A DNA stretch of 64,000 nt, taken from Puia sp. (lineage in GTDB: Bacteria > Bacteroidota > Bacteroidia > Chitinophagales > Chitinophagaceae). The stretch is taken from assembly GCA_031292515.1 (NCBI GenBank), contig JARLGZ010000066.1, forward strand, positions 1 through 64,000. Direction: 5' to 3'. The stretch's first letter is position 1; each line of letters opens with the position of its first letter. Position numbers and translations under genes: made by a program. The notes beneath the pieces were generated by a model, which was given only the letters and a program-made list of their open reading frames with translations, did not search any database and was not told where the DNA came from. Positions 23,418 through 32,719 of this stretch are shown here, one piece after another.

Positions 23418-24738
23418 GCCGAAGGGTATAGGATGTGCCCTTCCCGGTGGTCCCGATCTTGGTAATCAAATCCTTTTCCACCAATAATTGAAGATCATTA
23501 GTGGCCGTCCGTTTAGAGACACCGAATAATTCCTGATATTTGTTATTCGTTATGCTTCCGGATTGTTTCATATATAACAAGGCTTTGACGTTTCGATCTT
23601 CCAGGCCAAAATCTTTCAAATATTCCTCCGTATAAATATCCTTTAAAAAGGAAACTGAAACGCCATCCTGTTCTTCCACTATCAATGGCTCAGGCATGCC
23701 ATATTCCCGGCAACCTTCCAACATAATATCTATTCCACGCCCCCAGGCTTCTATATAACCGGCCATAAAGAATACATCAGCTATAAGTCTATTACGGGGT
23801 ATTGAATTGTGCTTACTTTTTAACAGATCAACGGTCAACGAGTCCGGTAACTTTCCTGGGTTCCATATCTCAAGTTGACTATCATAAATGCGAAGGAAAA
23901 TAGTTGTGCTGTGATAATCCTTATGAATTATGCTATTAAGTATTGCCTCTTTCAGGGCCTTTTCAGGATACTCCAATGGCTCTTTTCGCAACAATCCTTC
24001 ATAGGAAATTGGCCGAATTAAATATTTCCTGTTCAGGATCTCTACTACTGAATCAGCCATATCCAAAATGTTGCCTTCCACAATATCTTGAAAAAGGAGA
24101 TCACTATGCGACCGGCCGAAACGACCTATTTTAAAATAAGCCGCTGGCGCATATTTTTTAGGCCGCTTTCCAAATAACAGTAACGCCGCCAGTAAAAATT
24201 CTCCCTTATCATTTAAAAGTTCAAGGTTTTTCAATAAAGTAAGTGTGTCAGAAGAAGCGGCATGTTCTGAAATACGATTGTTGCTGATCGCCTTCTGAAG
24301 AAACCGTTTTACTACATCTTCATCTATATCGTCCAGTGTAGCGGTCGGTACAACCTGTTGCTCCCACGAAAGGCCTATTTTCTGTAATAAAAATTTATGA
24401 AGGACGGAGCCTTTCAATTCCTGCTTGGTACTTCCACTCCGATAGTGATAAGCACCATGATAAGGAATGGGCACCGTGCTCACGGGTACGTTGATCTCTA
24501 TATAATGCTTGTTCCCCTTTTTATGCAAGTTGACATCCACTACCAATCCCAAATGATTCACCGCTTTATTGGGAATCTCGTCCATTAGTTTCTTATAATC
24601 TTCTACCCCGCTCACTTCTCCATTATCATCCATACCGATAAATATCTTCCCGCCCTGGGCATTCGCGAACCCGGATATCCATTTCAGGTACTCATCCCTC
24701 CAGGTCTCTTTATATTCTATGTTTTGATTTTCTGCCAT
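23392..24738 (-). CDS. AlbA/Schlafen-type ATP-binding regulator, 448 aa
   Basis: The N-terminus (about 1-110) is an AlbA_2/Schlafen-like domain: NIEYKETW, ISGFANAQGGKIFIGMDDNG and YHYRSGSTKQE. A GHKL-type ATPase-like segment follows (ALKEAILNSIIHKDY, LEIWNPGKLP, AGYIEAWGRGIDIML), then a C-terminal winged helix (about 390-440, NNKYQELFGVSKRTATNDLQ). The length is typical for this putative transcriptional regulator/helicase-like family. Such proteins are common near defence and mobile loci, but their function is mostly unproven. The last residues come from the TTGCCCCTTT repeats, a variable tail. Confidence 0.88.
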   Translation of the reverse strand: MAENQNIEYKETWRDEYLKWISGFANAQGGKIFIGMDDNGEVSGVEDYKKLMDEIPNKAVNHLGLVVDVNLHKKGNKHYIEINVPVSTVPIPYHGAYHYRSGSTKQELKGSVLHKFLLQKIGLSWEQQVVPTATLDDIDEDVVKRFLQKAISNNRISEHAASSDTLTLLKNLELLNDKGEFLLAALLLFGKRPKKYAPAAYFKIGRFGRSHSDLLFQDIVEGNILDMADSVVEILNRKYLIRPISYEGLLRKEPLEYPEKALKEAILNSIIHKDYHSTTIFLRIYDSQLEIWNPGKLPDSLTVDLLKSKHNSIPRNRLIADVFFMAGYIEAWGRGIDIMLEGCREYGMPEPLIVEEQDGVSVSFLKDIYTEEYLKDFGLEDRNVKALLYMKQSGSITNNKYQELFGVSKRTATNDLQLLVEKDLITKIGTTGKGTSYTLRQRGNKGAK

Positions 24739-24839
24739 TGCAATTGAATATTGCTTAATGAAATATCAATAAAGGTATACATCTCGGAGAAATCCTCCGA
24801 AATTTCAGCTTATTCCCTCCCGAGAATTTATGCCCATTC

Positions 24840-24871
24840 GTTAGGGCTTTCAATGTAAGGAAAACCCTAAC
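24840..24871 (-). terminator. Stem-loop downstream of the 44-aa ORF
   Basis: GTTAGGG and CCCTAAC form a 7-bp stem extended by A/T pairs. On the minus strand it follows the small ORF by 24 bp and could terminate the two-gene unit 25926-24895. Confidence 0.5.
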
Positions 24872-24894
24872 AGTTGTATCAATCTAAGAATAGG

Positions 24895-25029
24895 CTACCC
24901 ATGGTCAGCCGTATTTTTGGCCAAGTGGGAGTGTTCCAGGTTGCAATAAATCATCGCCTCCTCCGGCTTCCGAAAGGGCTTATAACCGATTGCGACGGCT
25001 TTCATCATTTGAATATCCTCGGGCTTCAT
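24895..25029 (-). CDS. Small hypothetical protein, 44 aa
   Basis: Too short for the ORF track. It begins MKPEDIQMMKAVAIGYKPFR and ends NLEHSHLAKNTADHG. AGGAAGG lies 3 nt before the ATG, an unusually good Shine-Dalgarno for this phylum. It starts 18 bp after the upstream 292-aa gene and is followed by a stem-loop, so it is likely the second gene of a two-gene operon. Function unknown. Confidence 0.5.
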   Translation of the reverse strand: MKPEDIQMMKAVAIGYKPFRKPEEAMIYCNLEHSHLAKNTADHG

Positions 25030-25047
25030 GGTTCCTTCCTACAAACG

Positions 25048-25926
25048 TTATTCAAATACAATGGCCGGGAAATAAAAGAACTCTTCATCCAGGTGCGTGG
25101 TTATCGGTCCCGGCCAGATCTTCCGAAGCAAACCGTCGTAGAAATCGAGCCGGATTGTTTTGGTGGAAAACCGGGCGAAAAGGACCTGGTCAATCAATAC
25201 CGGGGAGGTGATGTCATTGATGATCGCTGTTTTGTAGGAAGGCGAAGATCCGGCAACGTCCCCAACCTGGTGGATTTCATAAAATGATACGCCAACCGTC
25301 TTGTCCTTGAAGTCGATGCCGGTGATATCCCCCGACTCCGCGAAAGTTCCGTACAGCAATATTTTCTCGTATTTACCTGTTTTCATCAACTTTCCGGCCT
25401 GCCGGAGTTCAAGCAGGATGTCCATTATCCACTCGGAGGCGGCAAGGAGACGATGGCCCTTCCAGAGGCTGTCGCCTTTGGGGATGGCAAGGATATAGAA
25501 TTTTTCGATATGGGTCAACGGGTCGATCAGGGTGTTCCAGTGGACGGGGAAAAAATCGCCGTTACGGATATACGTTACAAAGTCCTCATCCTTTCCGCTG
25601 AAGGAAATCGGGTATCGGTTAAAAGACCGCAATAGCAGTTCGATGACGGTTGCGGAGACTTTTTCCGGGGGATATCCATTCAACCGTTTTAAAACCAGCG
25701 AGATGGATTTTATCCGAAACTTTCTTTCGCGAAGTTCCTGGTCTTTGCAAAAGGCGGCTGCGGTAGGGTAGTCATAGAAGCAGGACAGGTCATGCGGGTC
25801 TAATTTATCCGACAAAACATCGAAGCAAAACCACCTGGCTCCCCGCCAAAATGAATCCGACAGCAGCTTTCTTACTGCCCGATAATTTTCCGGATGAATC
25901 CTCATCGTTAATTTTTTATTCTTCAA
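25048..25926 (-). CDS. Hypothetical protein, 292 aa
   Basis: A soluble mixed alpha/beta protein starting MKNKKLTMRIHPENYRAVRK, with no signal peptide or membrane helix. Notable segments are WRGARWFCFDVL, PVHWNTLIDPLTHIEKFY and a C-terminal RLDFYDGLLRKIWPGPITTH. No catalytic motif recognised. It probably forms an operon with the 44-aa ORF downstream. Confidence 0.6.
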   Translation of the reverse strand: MKNKKLTMRIHPENYRAVRKLLSDSFWRGARWFCFDVLSDKLDPHDLSCFYDYPTAAAFCKDQELRERKFRIKSISLVLKRLNGYPPEKVSATVIELLLRSFNRYPISFSGKDEDFVTYIRNGDFFPVHWNTLIDPLTHIEKFYILAIPKGDSLWKGHRLLAASEWIMDILLELRQAGKLMKTGKYEKILLYGTFAESGDITGIDFKDKTVGVSFYEIHQVGDVAGSSPSYKTAIINDITSPVLIDQVLFARFSTKTIRLDFYDGLLRKIWPGPITTHLDEEFFYFPAIVFE

Positions 25927-25994
25927 ACAAAGAATCTCCCTACCCGGGGCGGCAGGGAGATATGTGTGTACAATAAAATATCGGAAATCACTCC

Positions 25995-26153
25995 CGCACC
26001 ACTGGCTCCAGTCTTCCCGTATCGAAAGCCTCAGTACCCCGGCTTCCGTACACGGGCACTCTCTGCCGCACTGTTGCCGCTGGCCTTCCCGTGTCGAAAA
26101 CCTTAATCCCTGGGCTTCCGTACATTGGCACTCCCTGCCGCACTATTGCCGGC
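25995..26153. repeat. 72-bp tandem repeat, 2.2 copies
   Basis: Units begin at 25995, 26067 and 26139 (each starting CGCAC), exactly 72 bp apart; the third is partial. They cover the 3' end of the short lipoprotein gene. Since 72 bp is 24 codons, the repeat stays in frame but carries a stop in each unit (…VRKPRD-stop and VRKPGY-stop). Confidence 0.8.
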
Positions 26154-26882
26154 TGCTCGCCGAGCCGGCGCCGTTCCGGGTATGACTCCGTAGCCAGTAG
26201 CCGTATAAAACTTATTTTGCGTTAGGCCATCGACCAGGCGATCGAGGTCGAAGAGAAGGGTCGTGTCGCAGGATTCAGAGTCCGGAGCGATGACCACGTT
26301 ACCATCGGTGCCGGCCACCCGCTTCGTATCCCCGATGGGCTCTGGGTTGTCGTTCCTCATTGCGATAATGGCTGGCGGATGCCCACCGGAAAGGCCTCCG
26401 GCCAGGCCGCCTGTCGGGGGTACCGAAAGAAAGGGCTGGCGGGATAATCCGCTTGCATTGTATGCCGTCGTCGTCCGCGCCCTATCCAGCTCCCCAGTGG
26501 CCCATACGCCCAGCTTATTGCCGACGATGATGACGGACGCTTTCAGGGGTAGGAAATCCGGATCGGTTTCCACCACAAAAAACCGGAAGGGCAGCGGATT
26601 GCCTGCCACCGGCAGGCGGAGGAAAAAATTTCCGGTTGGGGAGGGATCCAATGCTGCCCGGGAAAAATCCAGACTATCGTATTGCCCGATGGTCAGACAG
26701 TTCTTCAAATAGTGCATTACGGAATCCAGTTGCTCGCCGGGCCGATGAAAATAAACAGCCAGCTCCGTATTGAGTCCCTGGCTATTCTTGCTGCAAGCAA
26801 TCATCGCTGTCTGAAACAAGGCCGCTGTCAATATCACCGCTAGCCACCCCCTTTTATTTCCGTGTTTCAAAAAATGTTTCAT
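26103..26882 (-). CDS. Truncated member of the lipoprotein array, 259 aa
   Basis: Lipoprotein with signal peptide and lipobox (ALFQTAMIACSK, Cys about 30). Residues 50-125 match the N-terminal domain of the seven larger neighbours: LDSVMHYL, YDSLDFSRAALD, TGNFFLRLP and RFFVVETDPDFLPLKA. The DSDFDGTGE linker and the C-terminal domain are missing, replaced by a Gly/Pro-rich stretch and a CDTTLLFDLDRLVDGL segment. The C-terminus is formed by a 72-bp tandem repeat. It is last in the array and may be a decayed or N-domain-only variant. Confidence 0.7.
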   Translation of the reverse strand: MKHFLKHGNKRGWLAVILTAALFQTAMIACSKNSQGLNTELAVYFHRPGEQLDSVMHYLKNCLTIGQYDSLDFSRAALDPSPTGNFFLRLPVAGNPLPFRFFVVETDPDFLPLKASVIIVGNKLGVWATGELDRARTTTAYNASGLSRQPFLSVPPTGGLAGGLSGGHPPAIIAMRNDNPEPIGDTKRVAGTDGNVVIAPDSESCDTTLLFDLDRLVDGLTQNKFYTATGYGVIPGTAPARRAAGNSAAGSANVRKPRD

Positions 26883-26938
26883 GTGGAAACTTGTTGGAAA
26901 AATTCTGCTGTTATAAAAAATTATCGCTTATCGAACAC

Positions 26939-28318
26939 TCAGGGCGCCGTAGTCAGCCCTGCCGTGCCTCCGCCGGTTACGGCACTGCAATTGCCGCTGC
27001 CCTTCCCGACACTGGAAGTCCCCGCTGGATTGGCAGTTATACCGGCTGCGCCCATTTTATTGAGTGTATTCATCATCGTGTAGAGGCCATTTGACGTATT
27101 TGGATTAAGCGGGCCATTATTCAATAAGTCAAAAGCAGGATCGAGATTCGGTTGTCCCGTTGTCTGATAAAAAAAGTCGTAGGCGAATGAATTCCCATTG
27201 AACGTGTTGAAGTTGTAGGCCGTTTGGCTCAATGTTTGGAGCAGGGCTTCCGCTTGTGCAAAAGAGGCCGCGGAAATTTGAACGGTATAGCTGGCGCAAT
27301 AGGATGCATACTGCATATCCACCAGCATCCCCGGAGTCGAATACCCCTGGAGCGCCACAGCCGCGCTCGCAGGTGCAAAACCAATATATTGACTATCGCC
27401 GGATCCTCCGGAAGCCACACGTAGTCCAATAAAGCTCTGACCGATGTACCCATTGGAAGCCGTAACGGTGTTTGGATCGCTGGTAGGCAATGCGGTATAG
27501 AGCGTAATAAAATAGGTGTTATTCGCAAGCTGTGTTGCATACTGATCCAGGCAACCGAGATACCCTTTTATATTGATTGCGGGTTTTTCCGCCTGCGGGA
27601 GCACGGCGTAGGGGTTGACCGTGCCACCGGGTCCGCCCGATGATGAGTAGCTTCCCGATGAACCTCCATCCATAAGAGCCCCAAGATCCATGTAATAAGT
27701 GCCCTCTTCGGCGGTTGTCATGGGTGCTTCAATGAGAATGTCGGGAAGGGTCTCACCCGTTCCGTCAAAATCGCTGTCGGTGGTCTTATCACTGGCGTCT
27801 GACGCAATCGTTCTATCCGGGTGCAAAGCCGTTACAAAGCCACTGATTACCGGAGAAACGTACACCGTGCTCCCATTCAACCAGGTCTTCGTGATTATTC
27901 CGTTAGCGGCGGGAAGAGAACCGGATACGGCGTTTGCCGGGGTGATGGTTAGCTGGATCAGAAAGCCGGCGGCCTTTAAAGGCATCAATCCCTGTGTCGT
28001 CTCCACCAGGAAAAAGCGTCGGGAGACCGGATCGCCGAGGCTGGGCAACCGCAGGAAGAGGTTACCGGAACTCGCGGTGTCAACGATGATATCCGGGAAC
28101 TCCAGGCTATCATAGGCGGATGGGGACAGGCTGTCCCGGAGATAGGCTTTTACCGTATTCAAGGCGCTGCTCTGCGCCAGGGTCGGGTAGATCGGGCGTG
28201 CTGCCAGATTTTGTTGTGTTTTGGAACAAGAAATCGCGACAATCAACAGAGATATCGTCGAAATCAAAAAATATAAAATACGTGGCTTACGAATAGTATG
28301 ATAAAGGGAATGTTTCAT
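26939..28318 (-). CDS. Array lipoprotein 1, predicted inactive
   Basis: Start moved from 28354 to MKHSLYH at 28318, in line with the MKH start of other members. A lipobox (LLIVAISCSK) predicts an outer-membrane-facing lipoprotein. N-domain: YLRDSLSPSAYDSLEF, NLFLRLPSLGDPVSRRF; linker TTDSDFDGTGETLPDILI. In the C-domain, the positions that are GH, H and C in the 34194..35579 paralog are IGQSF, an Ala-containing YASYCASYT, and FNGNSFAYDFF (Cys to Gly). The paired Cys seen in most paralogs (C-x2-C) are absent. Probably a pseudoenzyme or binding protein. Confidence 0.78.
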   Translation of the reverse strand: MKHSLYHTIRKPRILYFLISTISLLIVAISCSKTQQNLAARPIYPTLAQSSALNTVKAYLRDSLSPSAYDSLEFPDIIVDTASSGNLFLRLPSLGDPVSRRFFLVETTQGLMPLKAAGFLIQLTITPANAVSGSLPAANGIITKTWLNGSTVYVSPVISGFVTALHPDRTIASDASDKTTDSDFDGTGETLPDILIEAPMTTAEEGTYYMDLGALMDGGSSGSYSSSGGPGGTVNPYAVLPQAEKPAINIKGYLGCLDQYATQLANNTYFITLYTALPTSDPNTVTASNGYIGQSFIGLRVASGGSGDSQYIGFAPASAAVALQGYSTPGMLVDMQYASYCASYTVQISAASFAQAEALLQTLSQTAYNFNTFNGNSFAYDFFYQTTGQPNLDPAFDLLNNGPLNPNTSNGLYTMMNTLNKMGAAGITANPAGTSSVGKGSGNCSAVTGGGTAGLTTAP

Positions 28319-28391
28319 GGCTATACTTTTTAAAATATTTGTACTTGCTTTCACTAAAAAGGAATCATTTGTTTGGCCGTAAAGGCCCTGT

Positions 28392-29813
28392 TTACAATGT
28401 CAATGTGCTCTGCCCCGAAGTCGGCCCTCCGCCGCAATTTCCGTGGCTGGTACCGACCTGTCCCTGGGAGGATGGGTTGGCGGAAGCACCGGGGGTGGCT
28501 TTGGCTGCCAGGTTTGCGATGGCCATGTACAAGCCGTTGGGGGAGGAGATCGTCGACCCCGATATGTCTTCCATCGGAACCACGTTTAGCCCCCCGGCTC
28601 CGATCTGCGGGTTGTTAAAAATCTGGCTTATGAAATCGGTGCTGTTGAATTCATAAGGCGAATACTGTAAACTCGCGTCGTTGAGCATGGTATTTTCCAG
28701 GACCGCGAACTGGGCGGCCGTGATATTCTTGCTATAGCTGGCGTTGTAGGCGGAACCGCTCATATCTGCAAATTCCGAGGGCGTTTGGCCGGTTCCCTGC
28801 ACGCAGGAGGGGCATCCCGAATAGAAGCAGATATATTGCGTGGTCGTTTGACCGCCGGCTGTCTTCGACAATCCCAAAAAGGCATTTCCCAGGGGCGCCT
28901 GACCGACCGTCTTGTATAACATGGCGTTTGGGTCGCTTGTCGGAATAGAGGCATAGGCTGTCAGCGTGTAGGTGACGCCGGCAGTCGTCAACGCTCCAAA
29001 ACACCCAAAATAGCCCCGGAGGTTGATCGCCGGTCTTACCGTCGCCAGGTCAACGGGGAAGCCCAACAGGGACACCCCTCCGCTGTTACTCGATGTGTAA
29101 GCGCTTGTCCCGCCCCCGCCTTCTATCCATTCACCCAGGTCCATGTAGTACATCATTTGTTCATCGTCGGCGTAGGGTGCCTGGATCAGGATATCGGGCA
29201 GTGTTTCCCCCGTGCCGTCGAAATCGCTGTCGGTCGTCTTGTCCGTTGCATCTGCACCTACTGTTTTCGTCGGATGGAGGGCAGTCGTATACCCGTTCAC
29301 TACGGCGGAAGAATACACCTGGCCACCGTTCAGCCAGGTTTTTGTGACGGTCCCATTGAAGGCGGGTGAACTCCCCAGGAATAAGGCTTTTACCGCGGAA
29401 GATCCAGTCGACGGAAGAGCCGGAAAGACAGCTGTCTGTGCGACCAAAAATCTCGCTGCTTTTAACGGCGTCAGTTCCGGGGTGGTTTCTACGACAATAA
29501 ACCGCCTGGTGACCGGATCGCCCAGGCTTGGAAACCGCAGGAAAAGATTCCCCGTGGCCGTGCTATCAACCAGCATGTCGGAAAACTCCAGGCTGTCATA
29601 GGCGCCCGGAGAGAGGCTGTCTTGCAGGAACAGTCTTACCTGGGCAAGCGCCGGGGATTGAATCAGGTTGCTGTCGCCTGTTCCCGCCGCGGGGAAGTGC
29701 GCATTCTTACTACAAGAGAGGACCGCCAAAGTTAGCAAGACAATCGTCAAAAAAAATGGAAAAATGGGAAGGGTTGCTATTTTTAAATTCAGAAACCTGT
29801 TAATTTGTCTCAT
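28392..29813 (-). CDS. Array lipoprotein 2, predicted inactive
   Basis: Full-length 473-aa member. The signal is followed by LAVLSCSK. N-domain: FLQDSLSPGAYDSLEFS, NLFLRFPSLGDPVTRRF; linker DSDFDGTGETLPDILIQAP. C-domain: GYFGCFGAL, GNAFLGLSKTAGG (His to Asn), DMSGSAYNASY (His to Ser) and YEFNSTDFISQIF (Cys to Ser). A CPSC pair is present (SGCPSCVQG). Same-strand neighbours are 38 bp and ~60 bp away, so it can be co-transcribed with the rest of the array. Confidence 0.78.
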   Translation of the reverse strand: MRQINRFLNLKIATLPIFPFFLTIVLLTLAVLSCSKNAHFPAAGTGDSNLIQSPALAQVRLFLQDSLSPGAYDSLEFSDMLVDSTATGNLFLRFPSLGDPVTRRFIVVETTPELTPLKAARFLVAQTAVFPALPSTGSSAVKALFLGSSPAFNGTVTKTWLNGGQVYSSAVVNGYTTALHPTKTVGADATDKTTDSDFDGTGETLPDILIQAPYADDEQMMYYMDLGEWIEGGGGTSAYTSSNSGGVSLLGFPVDLATVRPAINLRGYFGCFGALTTAGVTYTLTAYASIPTSDPNAMLYKTVGQAPLGNAFLGLSKTAGGQTTTQYICFYSGCPSCVQGTGQTPSEFADMSGSAYNASYSKNITAAQFAVLENTMLNDASLQYSPYEFNSTDFISQIFNNPQIGAGGLNVVPMEDISGSTISSPNGLYMAIANLAAKATPGASANPSSQGQVGTSHGNCGGGPTSGQSTLTL

Positions 29814-29871
29814 GTCAATTGGTGTTTATGGATTGTTGTTGAAAAATTTCTGTTTGCTGGTCAGGTCCTTA

Positions 29872-31224
29872 TCAGGGAGCCAGAGAGAGGCCTGCACCCG
29901 TTCCGGTCGAGCCGCCACAATTCCCGTGACTGGCCCCCACGCTACTCCGGCTATTTGTATTGGCAAAGGCTCCCGGAACTTTTTGCGCCTGCAGGCTTTG
30001 TATATAGAGAAAGAGTCCATTGGGGGTTTCTATGGGACCTAAAGTGGGATCGGTAAGCTCCGGAGGGAAAAAATCCGATACCGCCGACCCGAAAGCGCTA
30101 TAAGCAAAATCACTGCTATTGGCATTCCAGGAGTTGAAATAGATGCCACTGTACATCGTTATATCGTCGGCGGCAAACTGAAATTGTTGCGCCGTTACCG
30201 AAACGGAATAGCTCGCATTGTAGGCGGACCCTCCCATATCCAGTATGGCGCCGGGTACCGGTGGGCTGCCGGCTCCATAAGCGACCGCCGGTGCGAAGCC
30301 AAAATATTGCGTGAACGTTTGCCCGCCGGAAGACTTTGTCAACCCGATAAAACTTTCACCCGTCGCGCCGTTTGTACCGGTCAGCACCGATGGGTTGGTG
30401 GTGGGGATCGACGCATAAATGGAGAGGGAATAGGTGGCCCCGGTGTTTGATATGAGACCGAAACAGCCGAGGTATCCTTTCAGGTTGATGGCGGGTCTGG
30501 CGGACAGGGCCGGATTCCCCAACATAGCGATAGAGGCGCCGCCTGATGCCGGTTCATAGAGGCCCGTACTCCCTCCCTCATCAATCATTTCACCCAATTC
30601 CATATAGTAGATCACCTCGTCGCCCGCCAGGGGCGCTTCGATGAGAATATCGGGCAATGTTTCCCCCGTCCCATCGAAATCACTGTCAATGGATTTATTA
30701 CTCTCTGCCGCCGCTGCCGACTTGTCAGGGTGCAGCGCCAGGATATAACCGTTTGCTACCGGAGATGTATAGGCTACCCTTCCATTCAACCAGGTTTTCG
30801 TCACCAACCCATTGAAACTGGCTGCCGAACTAGAACCTGCCATTGCCGCGGTGGTGTCCCAGCGGATGAAAAAGCAGGCGGCCTTTAGCGGTACTCCTCC
30901 CGGCGTCGTCTCTACCAGCACAAAGCGCCTGGAGACCGGATCACCCAGGTTGGGGAATCGCAGAAAGAGGTTCCCGTTTGTAGCCGTATCGACGATCACC
31001 TGGGAAAACGCCAGGCTATCATAAGCGCCCGGTGAAAGGCTGTCCTTGAGAAATAGGTTCACCCTGGTCAATGCAATTGCTTTGACCGTACTTTGATCGG
31101 CGGATGCCCCCGAACGCGGCTTTCCGTCTTTCGTACAGGATAGCAGGGCTATATTTAAAAAGGCCGTCGTCAGCAGGAGAATGCCGATCGATAGGAAAGT
31201 CAAAAACTTACGAAATGGTCTCAT
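29872..31224 (-). CDS. Array lipoprotein 3, predicted inactive
   Basis: Start chosen at MRPFRKFL (31224), 13 codons inside the track start, giving a cleaner signal peptide and lipobox (NIALLSCTK). N-domain and DSDFDGTGETLPDILIEAP linker are standard. A stretch from NGYILALHPDKS to GYLGCFGL is almost identical to the next paralog. In the C-domain GESFIGLTKSS, DMGGSAYNASYS and WNANSSDFAYSAF show His to Glu, His to Ser and Cys to Ser. No C-x2-C pair (APAVAYGAG instead). Confidence 0.77.
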   Translation of the reverse strand: MRPFRKFLTFLSIGILLLTTAFLNIALLSCTKDGKPRSGASADQSTVKAIALTRVNLFLKDSLSPGAYDSLAFSQVIVDTATNGNLFLRFPNLGDPVSRRFVLVETTPGGVPLKAACFFIRWDTTAAMAGSSSAASFNGLVTKTWLNGRVAYTSPVANGYILALHPDKSAAAAESNKSIDSDFDGTGETLPDILIEAPLAGDEVIYYMELGEMIDEGGSTGLYEPASGGASIAMLGNPALSARPAINLKGYLGCFGLISNTGATYSLSIYASIPTTNPSVLTGTNGATGESFIGLTKSSGGQTFTQYFGFAPAVAYGAGSPPVPGAILDMGGSAYNASYSVSVTAQQFQFAADDITMYSGIYFNSWNANSSDFAYSAFGSAVSDFFPPELTDPTLGPIETPNGLFLYIQSLQAQKVPGAFANTNSRSSVGASHGNCGGSTGTGAGLSLAP

Positions 31225-31286
31225 ATCTTTTACATTTAACATGAATGAATTACTCGGTCTCAAAAGCTCCTCTGCGCCGGCCGGGA

Positions 31287-32651
31287 TCAGGGCGCAGTCG
31301 TCAGTCCCACAGCTCCTCCGGTGGATCCCCCGCAGTTTCCATGACTTGCCCCTACACTGGACTGGGAAGTCGCGTTGGCATATGCCCCCGTCGCTCCCGT
31401 GGCTGCTTTTTGTTCAATAGCCAGAAAGATTCCGTTTGGCGTCAGGGCGGTACCTGCCCCTGGGACGAGATAAGCACCCAGCCCGGTTGCATCCACGTCG
31501 TTGAAACTGTCAAATGCGAAATCGCTACTATTGGACAAACTCTGTTGATAAGGTCCGGTAGAAGATGTTCCGAGATAACTTATCAGATCGTTAAACTGGG
31601 CTTGGCTGATCTGTATAGTATAGCTCGCGTTATAGGCCGCCCCGCTCATATCTACCATCTTCGAGGCTATCGCCTGTCCATTGGAGGCGCAGGCGTCGCA
31701 GACGGGGAAAAATCCGAAATATTGGTTTGTTTGCTGGGATCCCGACGTCATTGAGAGTCCGATAAACGCCTGGCCGGGAACACCGGCGCCATTTGTCAAT
31801 ACAGTAGGGTTACTGGTCGGGATAGAGGCATAAATGGTTACCGAATAACGTGCACCGGAGGTCGGCAACAGACCGAAACAGCCGAGGTATCCTTTCAGGT
31901 TGATGGCGGGTCTTGCGGACAGGGCCGGATTCCCCAACATAGCGATAGAGGCGCCGCCTGATGCCGGTTCATAGAGGCCCGTACCCCCTCCTTCTTCAAT
32001 CATTTCACCCAATTCCAAATAGTAGATCACTTCGTCGCCCGCCAGGGGCGCTTCGATGAGAATATCGGGCAATGTTTCCCCCGTCCCATCGAAATCGCTG
32101 TCAGTGGATTTATTACTCTCCGCGGCCGCCACCGATTTGTCAGGGTGTAACGCCAGGATATAACAGTTTGCTACCGGAGATGTGTAGGCTACACTTCCAT
32201 TCAACCAGGTTTTTGACACAAACCCATTGAACATCGGCATCGACGGGGAGCTTGTCGTGGCAGCGGCCGTGTCCCGGTGGATGAGAAAGCAGGCGGCTTT
32301 TAACGGTATCCCTCCTGTGGTCGTCTCCACCAGCACGAAGCGCCTGGAGACCGGATCACCCAGGCTGGGGAATCGCAGAAAGAGATTCCCGTTTGTAGCC
32401 GTATCGACGATCACCTGGGAAAACTCCAGGCTATCATAGGCGCCGGGAGAAAGGCTGTCCTTGAGAAAGGGGTTCACCGCGCCCAGTGCCTTTGTCTTAT
32501 TTATACCGCCGTTGGCGGATTCCGCAGAGAAAGTCTTCCCTTGTTTGTTGCAGGATACTAACGCCGCGACGATCAGGAAAACTACCGGAAAAAAAATAGC
32601 AAAATTGACAACGGATGAGATCGAATGAAAGAATCTATTGAAGGGTGTCAT
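31287..32651 (-). CDS. Array lipoprotein 4, predicted inactive
   Basis: 454-aa member with lipobox LIVAALVSCNK. Shares a near-identical central block with paralog 3, while its C-terminal domain differs more. C-domain: GQAFIGLSMTSG, DMSGAAYNASYT and LSNSSDFAFDSF, so His to Gln, His to Ala and Cys to Ser. A CDAC pair is present. It ends with GNCGGSTGGAVGLTTAP, nearly the same tail as paralog 1, showing mosaic relationships across the array. Confidence 0.78.
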   Translation of the reverse strand: MTPFNRFFHSISSVVNFAIFFPVVFLIVAALVSCNKQGKTFSAESANGGINKTKALGAVNPFLKDSLSPGAYDSLEFSQVIVDTATNGNLFLRFPSLGDPVSRRFVLVETTTGGIPLKAACFLIHRDTAAATTSSPSMPMFNGFVSKTWLNGSVAYTSPVANCYILALHPDKSVAAAESNKSTDSDFDGTGETLPDILIEAPLAGDEVIYYLELGEMIEEGGGTGLYEPASGGASIAMLGNPALSARPAINLKGYLGCFGLLPTSGARYSVTIYASIPTSNPTVLTNGAGVPGQAFIGLSMTSGSQQTNQYFGFFPVCDACASNGQAIASKMVDMSGAAYNASYTIQISQAQFNDLISYLGTSSTGPYQQSLSNSSDFAFDSFNDVDATGLGAYLVPGAGTALTPNGIFLAIEQKAATGATGAYANATSQSSVGASHGNCGGSTGGAVGLTTAP

Positions 32652-32719
32652 ATTATTTTTCTTTTAGCAGAAATGGAGTGATTATTTTAAAAGCGAGTCT
32701 TATTCAACACAGCGTTACC

